A DNA stretch of 10,782 nt, taken from the NCBI GenBank assembly GCA_905187655.1, contig CAJJIV010000028.1:1-10782 (forward strand), written 5' to 3'. This document shows, piece after piece, positions 6,212 to 10,782 of the stretch (the first letter of the stretch is position 1; each line of letters begins with the position of its first letter). The position numbers and the translations under genes were made by a program. The notes beneath the pieces were generated by a model. The model was not told where the DNA came from. It did no database searches and saw only the letters and a list, made by a program, of their open reading frames with translations. The stretch is from an uncultured Eubacteriales bacterium (GTDB lineage: Bacteria > Bacillota > Clostridia > Christensenellales > UBA1242).

Positions 6212-7564
6212 TTATTTCCCCAAACAAAATTTACTAAAAATACTATTTAAAATTTCTTCATTACTAGTTGTTCCGGTAATTTCACCCAAGGTTTCGTAGG
6301 CTTGTTTAAGATCAATTGCTATTAGATCTAGGGTAACACTATCAATATTATTAATTGCGCTAAACAAGGCTTGTTTTGTTTTTAATAATGCATTTTTATG
6401 ACGCTCATTGGTAATAATAAGCCCACCAGAAATTACATTTTTATTAATTAGTAAATCATAAATTTTTTGTTTTAGTTCGTCTATTCCTTCACCTTTCTTT
6501 GCAACAGTATAAATTGCATTAGGCAATTTATTTCCAATCATTTTATCCGCTTTGTTATAAACTGTTAGATATTTTTTGTTAGTAAGCAAATTTAATATTT
6601 GAATGTCTTTTTTATCTAGTGGAGCAGAAGCATCTACAACAAATAGTACAATGTCAGCAATATTTATAAGTTCTTTGCTTTTTTCAACGCCCAAAGATTC
6701 CACTATGTCTTGCGTATCTCTAATTCCAGCAGTGTCTAATATATTTACCTTAACACCATTAACTTCAAATGAATCTTCAACAACATCTCTAGTTGTTCCT
6801 TCAATATCAGTTACAATTGCTTTATCTTTATGAATAAGTGCATTTAGTAGTGAAGATTTGCCTACATTTGGCTTACCTACAATAACAGCATTAATACCAT
6901 TTTTAATAATTGAACCTGTTTCAAATGAATTAATTAATTCATCAATTTCTTCAATTAATTTAGTGATTTTTACCTTTGCTTTTTTGCTTTCTGTGTATTC
7001 AATATCTTCTTCGGGATAATCAAACGAAACTTCAATATCACTTAATAAATCCACAATTGACTGTTGAAAAGTAATAATTTTTTGACTTAATGTTCCGTTT
7101 AACAAATTATAACCAGCTTTAAGTTCACTATCACTTTCAGCATTAATTAAGTCAATCATTCCTTCCGCTTCGCTTAAATTCATTTTGCCATTTAAAAAAG
7201 CCCTTAAGGAAAATTCACCATTTTTTGCAAGAACACAACCTTTTTTGTTTACTTCAGATAAAATACTGTTAGCAAGTTTAATTCCGCCATGACACTGAAA
7301 TTCAACTACATCTTCACCGGTATAACTATTAGGTTTTTTAAACACAACACATAAACATTTATCTTTGGCAAGTTCTCCACAAAACTCACCCAAAACAAGT
7401 TCTCGTGGTTTAAATTCAGATGGGCGTTTTTTTCCGGCGCAAAAAACCTTGTCAGCAATTTTAATGGCATCTTCGCCACTAATTCTTACTATGCTGACAC
7501 CACCAACTCCAATTGGGGTTATTATTGCAGATATAGTTTTTTTTGTGTCTAAAATATTACTCAT
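6212..7564 (-). CDS. mnmE: tRNA modification GTPase MnmE (TrmE/ThdF)
   Basis: MnmE is the GTPase partner of MnmG in wobble-uridine modification. It uses a one-carbon unit from a tetrahydrofolate derivative. At 450 residues it has the family length. The N-terminal folate-binding, dimerising domain covers about 1-118 (SAIITPIGVGGVSIVRISG near the start). A helical domain holds the inserted G domain: G1 GKPNVGKS (230-237), G2/K-loop GTTRD (256-260), G3 DTAG (277-280) and G4 NKAD (337-340). The protein ends in CLGK, the conserved C-terminal C-[ILV]-GK motif with Cys447. The ATG has AAAGGGG at 7570-7576, 5 nt upstream, and a strong promoter at 7591-7618. It is the first gene of the mnmE-GNAT-mnmG operon and is divergent from rpmH, which is not the usual arrangement. 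Confidence 0.98.
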   Translation of the reverse strand: MSNILDTKKTISAIITPIGVGGVSIVRISGEDAIKIADKVFCAGKKRPSEFKPRELVLGEFCGELAKDKCLCVVFKKPNSYTGEDVVEFQCHGGIKLANSILSEVNKKGCVLAKNGEFSLRAFLNGKMNLSEAEGMIDLINAESDSELKAGYNLLNGTLSQKIITFQQSIVDLLSDIEVSFDYPEEDIEYTESKKAKVKITKLIEEIDELINSFETGSIIKNGINAVIVGKPNVGKSSLLNALIHKDKAIVTDIEGTTRDVVEDSFEVNGVKVNILDTAGIRDTQDIVESLGVEKSKELINIADIVLFVVDASAPLDKKDIQILNLLTNKKYLTVYNKADKMIGNKLPNAIYTVAKKGEGIDELKQKIYDLLINKNVISGGLIITNERHKNALLKTKQALFSAINNIDSVTLDLIAIDLKQAYETLGEITGTTSNEEILNSIFSKFCLGK

Positions 7565-7590
7565 AGTTGCCCCTTTAATTTATATGGCTA

Positions 7591-7618
7591 ATTTTATCAC
7601 AAAAATAAAATATGTCAA
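7591..7618 (-). promoter_or_regulatory. Sigma-A promoter of the mnmE operon
   Basis: On the minus strand a perfect TTGACA (7613-7618) stands 16 bp from TAAAAT (7591-7596), which is preceded by TGA, giving an extended -10. Transcription should start near 7584, leaving about 20 nt of leader with the AAAGGGG site. Its -35 lies 29 bp from the -35 of the divergent rpmH promoter. Confidence 0.8.
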
Positions 7619-7647
7619 TTATCTTTAACTTTTTTATATAGCAGTGG

Positions 7648-7676
7648 TTGACAAAACTGGTTATTTACTTTATAAT
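7648..7676 (+). promoter_or_regulatory. Full-consensus sigma-A promoter of the rpmH operon
   Basis: TTGACA (7648-7653) and TATAAT (7671-7676) are both perfect with exactly 17 bp between them. Transcription should start near 7683, giving a leader of about 70 nt before rpmH. This strength suits a ribosomal protein gene and makes it the likely driver of the whole rpmH-rnpA-yidD-yidC-jag unit, since no internal terminator is seen. Confidence 0.9.
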
Positions 7677-7698
7677 TACTTTATTGTTTTTATGATTG

Positions 7699-7726
7699 GG
7701 TCTGTATCGGCCAAATTATATATACC
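7699..7726 (+). promoter_or_regulatory. Possible hairpin in the rpmH leader
   Basis: GGTCTGTAT (7699-7707) can pair with ATATATACC (7718-7726) through eight pairs, one of them G-U, with one C/U mismatch and a 10-nt loop. It sits between the transcription start and the AGGAG ribosome binding site (7737-7741). It might affect translation or message stability, but it is short and imperfect. Confidence 0.2.
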
Positions 7727-7752
7727 AAACTAAAAAAGGAGATAATCGCGTA

Positions 7753-7887
7753 ATGAAAAGAACTTACCAACCAAAGAAAGCAACACGAACAAAAGTTCAT
7801 GGTTTTAGAAAAAGAATGGCAACCAAGGGTGGCAGAAATGTATTACAAAGACGCCGTAGCAAAGGTCGTAAAAAAATTGCTGGTTAG
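7753..7887 (+). CDS. rpmH: 50S ribosomal protein L34
   Basis: L34 is a small basic protein of the large ribosomal subunit. The 44-residue product begins MKRTYQPKKATRTKVHGF and continues with RKRMATKGGRNVLQRRR, matching the family along its whole length. An in-frame TTG upstream at 7696 would add 19 residues that no L34 has. The ATG at 7753 is preferred because it gives the standard N-terminus and has AGGAG at 7737-7741, a rather long 11 nt upstream. It is the first gene of the operon, followed 17 nt later by rnpA, the near-universal bacterial arrangement. Confidence 0.98.
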   Translation: MKRTYQPKKATRTKVHGFRKRMATKGGRNVLQRRRSKGRKKIAG

Positions 7888-7904
7888 CCAAATTTAGGTA
7901 GTGT

Positions 7905-8249
7905 ATGTTGTCTAAAAAATTTAGAATGAAAAAAAATTCTGTTTTTGCATACACCTTTAAAAGGGGTCAGTCATATAAGCAAGATAAACTAGTTTTAGTT
8001 GTTGCCCACAAGAAAAAAGATTTACCAAAAATAGGGTTAGTGGTTTCTAAAAAAATTGGAAACAGTGTAACCAGAAACAGAGTTAAAAGGGTTATAAGAG
8101 CAAGTGTTTATCCAGAACTGCTAAACATAAAACCCGATTTAAACTTAATCTTTATTGCCAGACAGGGCATAAAAACCTTAGGTTTTAATGAAGTAAATAA
8201 TTCAGTAAAGGACTTACTTAAAAAATCTAATGCTTATATTGAAAAATAG
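7905..8249 (+). CDS. rnpA: Ribonuclease P protein component
   Basis: RnpA binds the catalytic RNase P RNA and helps it cleave the 5' leaders of precursor tRNAs. The 114-residue basic protein has the family opening (KKFRMKKNSVFAYTFKRGQS, residues 4-23) and the RNA-binding RNR signature SVTRNRVKRVIRA (54-66, Arg57-Asn58-Arg59). These are followed by the usual DLNLIFIARQG strand (78-88). The start is slightly uncertain: ATG at 7905 has only a weak AGG at 7896-7898, 6 nt away, and the next codon is TTG, a common rnpA start with better spacing. The choice changes the protein by one residue. Low translation relative to rpmH would suit its low copy need. The RNase P RNA gene itself is not in the window. 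Confidence 0.96.
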   Translation: MLSKKFRMKKNSVFAYTFKRGQSYKQDKLVLVVAHKKKDLPKIGLVVSKKIGNSVTRNRVKRVIRASVYPELLNIKPDLNLIFIARQGIKTLGFNEVNNSVKDLLKKSNAYIEK

Positions 8250-8276
8250 AAGCACTAGGTTTTTTATTATTTTAAA

Positions 8277-8519
8277 ATGAAAAGTATTTCAATTAAGTTA
8301 ATACAAGTATATCAAAAACTATCTAAAAACCATCCAAACAAATGTAGACTGACACCATCGTGCAGTAATTATGGTATAATAGCCATAACACGCTTTGGAT
8401 TTTTTAAAGGATTATGGCTTTTATGCAAAAGGCTAGCAAGGTGTGCAAATAATAAACTAAAAATAGAAGTTGATGATGTACCACAAAATATTAAAGGAGA
8501 TTTTAAATGGCTGATATAA
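8277..8519 (+). CDS. yidD: Membrane protein insertion efficiency factor YidD
   Basis: YidD is a small protein that assists YidC in inserting membrane proteins at the inner face of the membrane. The 80-residue sequence carries the family core: CRLTPSCSNYG (23-33), then AITRFGFFKGLWL (36-48) and KRLARC (51-56), with conserved Cys23, Cys29 and Cys56. The N-terminal helix (ISIKLIQVYQKLS) is amphipathic, fitting peripheral membrane attachment. The ATG at 8277 is the only start before an upstream in-frame stop, but no clear Shine-Dalgarno site precedes it; the nearest AGG is 17 nt away. Translation may therefore depend on ribosomes leaving rnpA 27 nt upstream. The end overlaps the start of yidC by 13 nt, consistent with coupled expression of the two partners. 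Confidence 0.96.
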   Translation: MKSISIKLIQVYQKLSKNHPNKCRLTPSCSNYGIIAITRFGFFKGLWLLCKRLARCANNKLKIEVDDVPQNIKGDFKWLI

Positions 8520-9595
8520 TTTTTACAATCTTAAGAGACTCTCCAATAAAACCGCATTCTTTGTGGCCAAAAATTTATTACTGGATAGAATCGTTTATTG
8601 GAAATTATGGTTGGACCATCTTTATTTTTACACTTTTTGTAAGATTAATTGTTTTACCGCTAGACTTTTATAATAAATACAGCACACGAAAAAACACTTT
8701 TATTCAAAAACGTCTTAGCGGTCAAGTACGAAGAATTAATGAAAAATGCGGAAACGATAAAAATAAATCCAATCAACAAGTAAACGCGCTTTACAAAAAA
8801 GAAGGCTATAATATGGTAGGCAGTTGCGTGTTTACACTTCTTAACTTAGTAGTAACACTTGTTGTTTTCTTTAGTTTCTTTAATTCTTTAAAATCAATAA
8901 GTTCTTACAAAATGCTAGACCAGTATTACGTTTTAGAACAAACCTACGAACAAACTGAAGGCACACTTGAAGATAAACAAAATGCAGTTGCAGTAAAATA
9001 TGAAGAAATTAAAAAAGATAGCAGTTGGCTGTGGGTACAAAACATCTGGCGTAAAGATGGAAAAGCATCAGTTATACCAAGTTACACTGAACTATCTAAA
9101 GCTGTAAAATCAAGTAAAAGTTATTCTGAGTATATAGAAAGCATAACCGAAGAAGAATATAATAATGTAATGGGCGGACTTATATCTACCGGGAGCAATT
9201 GGAACGGATATTACATTTTAGCAATTTTGGCTGGTGTTTTATCGTATGTATCACAACTTATTAATGACTTTATGAATCGCAGTAAAAATGAACCTAAAAA
9301 ACAAAATAATGATGACCAACTTGGAGCGACTAACAAAATATTAAAAATTGTAATGCCACTAATTATGGTTATATTTGTATTAACATCCACAGCTTCCTTT
9401 GGAATTTATATACTTTCTAGTACTTTAATAGGAATTATTACATCAGTTTTAACTAGCTTTTTAGTTAATAGGTTAACCAGAAAAGAAGAAGAAAAGTATC
9501 TAGCTTATCTAGAAAAAGAAATTATGATGGAGAAAAAAATTACAAAGAAAAAACCACAAATGGTTAATTACAAAAGAATAGGAGATAGACTATGA
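8507..9595 (+). CDS. yidC: Membrane protein insertase YidC (Oxa1/SpoIIIJ family)
   Basis: YidC inserts and folds proteins in the cytoplasmic membrane, alone or with Sec. The 362-residue protein has five predicted helices at about 35-53, 104-127, 231-254, 279-297 and 299-321. Arg46 in the first (LFVRLIVLPL) matches the positively charged residue of the hydrophilic groove. A basic cytosolic loop (about 54-103) follows and the C-terminus is very basic. The NxxW-type region SSWLWVQNIWRKD (172-184) matches the conserved FLW-NIW stretch. The segment between helices 2 and 3 is about 100 residues, longer than in Bacillus SpoIIIJ, and the N-terminus has no lipobox cysteine. AAAGGAG at 8493-8499 lies 7 nt before the ATG. 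It overlaps yidD by 13 nt and jag by 4 nt (ATGA). Confidence 0.96.
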   Translation: MADIIFTILRDSPIKPHSLWPKIYYWIESFIGNYGWTIFIFTLFVRLIVLPLDFYNKYSTRKNTFIQKRLSGQVRRINEKCGNDKNKSNQQVNALYKKEGYNMVGSCVFTLLNLVVTLVVFFSFFNSLKSISSYKMLDQYYVLEQTYEQTEGTLEDKQNAVAVKYEEIKKDSSWLWVQNIWRKDGKASVIPSYTELSKAVKSSKSYSEYIESITEEEYNNVMGGLISTGSNWNGYYILAILAGVLSYVSQLINDFMNRSKNEPKKQNNDDQLGATNKILKIVMPLIMVIFVLTSTASFGIYILSSTLIGIITSVLTSFLVNRLTRKEEEKYLAYLEKEIMMEKKITKKKPQMVNYKRIGDRL

Positions 9596-10239
9596 ATTCT
9601 GTAGAAATTTCAGCAAAAAGCATTGAACAAGCAATTGAAATTGCACTTTTTAAATTAAATGCAAAACGAGAAGATGTTAAAATTATTGTTCTTGAAGAAG
9701 GTGGACTATTTGACAAAGCAAGGGTAAAAGTAATTTTAAATACTGCCTTTGAAAATCAGACAAACATTGAAAAATTAATAAATGAATTTACTGAAAAACT
9801 TGGACTAAAATTAACTGGACTTGTAGAAGAAACAAGTGAAAACGTTAAAATAAATTTTGTTGGAGAGGACATTGGTGTTTTAATTGGCAAACGAGGTGAT
9901 GTTTTAGACAGCATTCAATATTTATTAAATCAAATAATAAATAAAAATGCATCAAAGGATACAACACGCAAAGTTATTGTAGACTGCAATGGATATCGTG
10001 CAAAAAGAGAAGGGACACTTAAAGTATTAGCACATCGCTTGGCAGACAAAGCAGTAAAAGAACACCGACCTGCAAAACTTGAACCAATGAATTCATATGA
10101 ACGAAAAATAATTCACCTTGCACTTGAAGATAGAAAAGATGTTACTACAGTAAGTAAAGATGAAGAGCCTCACAGATACATTACAATTATTCCTAATAAA
10201 AACGAAGATGCAAATACAACTCGCTCATTTAACGATTAA
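9592..10239 (+). CDS. jag: RNA-binding protein Jag/KhpB (Jag_N-KH-R3H)
   Basis: Jag (KhpB, EloR) is a cytosolic RNA-binding protein that, with KhpA, influences cell elongation and division in Gram-positive bacteria; SpoIIIJ-associated is its older name. The 215-residue protein has all three domains: Jag_N (about 1-50, EISAKSIEQAIEIALFKL near the start), a KH domain (about 77-132) with the RNA-contact loop GKRG at 99-102, and an R3H domain (about 138-202) with Arg171-x3-His175 in ERKIIHLAL. The KH loop has Lys where many relatives have Arg, a mild change. Its linker is short, giving a compact form. AGGAG at 9580-9584 lies 7 nt before the ATG, which overlaps the yidC stop as ATGA. It is the last gene of the operon and a strong terminator follows. 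Confidence 0.96.
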   Translation: MNSVEISAKSIEQAIEIALFKLNAKREDVKIIVLEEGGLFDKARVKVILNTAFENQTNIEKLINEFTEKLGLKLTGLVEETSENVKINFVGEDIGVLIGKRGDVLDSIQYLLNQIINKNASKDTTRKVIVDCNGYRAKREGTLKVLAHRLADKAVKEHRPAKLEPMNSYERKIIHLALEDRKDVTTVSKDEEPHRYITIIPNKNEDANTTRSFND

Positions 10240-10249
10240 TTTTAACATA

Positions 10250-10281
10250 AATAAACCACCGATAATAATCGGTGGTTTATT
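10250..10281 (+). terminator. Intrinsic terminator of the rpmH-jag operon
   Basis: A perfect 14-bp stem, AATAAACCACCGAT (10250-10263) and ATCGGTGGTTTATT (10268-10281), with a 4-nt AATA loop and GC-rich core, is followed by ATTTTG. It begins 11 nt after the jag stop codon. The symmetric A- and T-rich flanks could also let it work on the minus strand for the convergent gene. Confidence 0.9.
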
Positions 10282-10361
10282 ATTTTGTTGTATTTCTTAA
10301 ATGATACATTTTTAACAATAACCATATAATTAGACTATTAATTATTTAAGACTTAATTATG

Positions 10362-10425
10362 TTATTCGCACAAAAAAATAATATAAATCCACAGTTAACA
10401 ATGGAAAAATTAAACTTTTTCCACA
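10362..10425 (+). other. DnaA-box-like words and a palindrome in the gap after jag
   Basis: The 196-bp gap between convergent genes holds three same-strand words close to TTATNCACA: TTATTCGCA (10362-10370, 8/9), AAATCCACA (10385-10393, 7/9) and TTTTCCACA (10417-10425, 8/9). The last is part of an 8-bp inverted repeat, TGGAAAAA (10402-10409) with TTTTTCCA (10416-10423), which could also be a weak terminator for the gene to the right. Upstream (about 10310-10365) is nearly pure A+T. None is a perfect box, and an origin normally lies beside dnaA, which is absent. Confidence 0.25.
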
Positions 10426-10435
10426 AATTTATAAA

Positions 10436-10782
10436 TTATCTACTAACATCAATTAAGCAATAATTAACAAATTTTTTTGTTTTTAATAGCGACACATAAA
10501 ACAAAATATTAATAAATAGTGCACCTATAAAACTATACAAACAATTCAGCATAACTCCACTAATTGTAAGATTTTTTATTCCTAAAATTAAGTATAAAAG
10601 AAATTTAAGAAATTCTAGTGCAAATGCAAATGTAACGGAAAGCGCAATACCAAACCAAAAAACCATACCCGCTTTTGCTTTAACTTGATTTTGCTGATTC
10701 TTTAAATAATTGTAATAAATACTTATACCAATAATAGAATAGATAACACCAAGCAATACGTAAGCAAAAATGTTTATAAATA
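10436..10782 (-). CDS. Multi-helix membrane protein, partial (faint VanZ-like pattern)
   Basis: The reading frame is open to the right edge of the window, so the start is missing; a TTG at 10756 is not needed as a start. The visible 115 residues contain about three hydrophobic segments (around AYVLLGVIYSIIGISIYY, MVFWFGIALSVTFAFALEF and LNCLYSFIGALFINILFYV) split by the basic loop LKNQQNQVKAKAG. The order S-x6-E, then K, then LNxxxxxxGA resembles the C-terminal part of VanZ-like proteins, though the usual Asp and Gln are absent. I therefore treat this as a weak hint. The C-terminus, KTKKFVNYCLIDVSR, is basic and probably cytosolic. It converges on jag. Confidence 0.7.
   Translation of the reverse strand, partial: FINIFAYVLLGVIYSIIGISIYYNYLKNQQNQVKAKAGMVFWFGIALSVTFAFALEFLKFLLYLILGIKNLTISGVMLNCLYSFIGALFINILFYVSLLKTKKFVNYCLIDVSR

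Noticed and set aside
6603..6833. Ser/Thr-rich open frame opposite the mnmE G domain
   Set aside because: Its composition is what the reverse of the conserved mnmE codons gives; no independent start signal.
7696..7752. N-terminal extension of L34 from an upstream TTG
   Set aside because: It would add 19 residues unknown in L34, has no ribosome binding site, and the ATG at 7753 gives the standard protein.
7565..7752. Replication origin in the divergent mnmE-rpmH gap
   Set aside because: The 188 bp are filled by two promoters and leaders, and no near-perfect DnaA box was seen; TTTATCACA is a poor match.
1..10782. Defence system, CRISPR array, insertion sequence or phage genes
   Set aside because: No regularly spaced direct repeats, transposase, integrase, terminal repeats or defence-type domains were seen; most genes are housekeeping.

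Overview
The window is A+T-rich, ordinary chromosomal DNA from a low-GC member of the Bacillota, most likely an uncultured Clostridia-type bacterium. Supporting this are consensus sigma-A promoters (TTGACA-N17-TATAAT), AGGAG/GGGG-type ribosome binding sites, the rpmH-rnpA-yidD-yidC-jag operon, a clostridial-type NodB deacetylase with TFDAAxG, and a tandem-OB SSB-like protein of a kind I recall from many Clostridia. The standard genetic code is used: TGA ends yidC. No mobile element, CRISPR array, tRNA or rRNA was seen.

Left part (1-3800). Two unrecognised minus-strand genes come first: a small charged soluble protein (65-397) and a two-helix membrane protein with a charged tail (476-934). The second has a textbook promoter. 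Across a 217-bp divergent gap with inverted repeats lies a plus-strand pair: a membrane-anchored polysaccharide deacetylase and a tandem-OB SSB-like protein, closed by a terminator. A GT4 glycosyltransferase gene follows. It appears to be leaderless and ends in a bidirectional terminator shared with mnmG.

Middle (3810-7564, minus strand). mnmE, a GNAT acetyltransferase and mnmG form one tightly packed operon with 1-nt gaps. MnmE and MnmG together make the (carboxymethyl)aminomethyl modification of tRNA wobble uridine 34. The GNAT between them is unusual.

Right part (7648-10281, plus strand). rpmH (ribosomal protein L34), rnpA (RNase P protein), yidD and yidC (membrane insertion) and jag/khpB (KH-R3H RNA-binding) form the classic origin-proximal operon, driven by a perfect promoter and closed by a strong hairpin. 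mnmE and rpmH are divergent and their -35 boxes are 29 bp apart. In the common Firmicutes order mnmE-mnmG follows jag on the same strand, so the block is rearranged here. Beyond jag is a 196-bp gap between convergent genes with a few DnaA-box-like words. The window ends inside a membrane-protein gene with a faint VanZ-like pattern.

I find no convincing new multi-gene system. The best leads are the GNAT inside the mnmE-mnmG operon, the rearranged origin-type block, the two unrecognised genes at the left end, and the leaderless glycosyltransferase.
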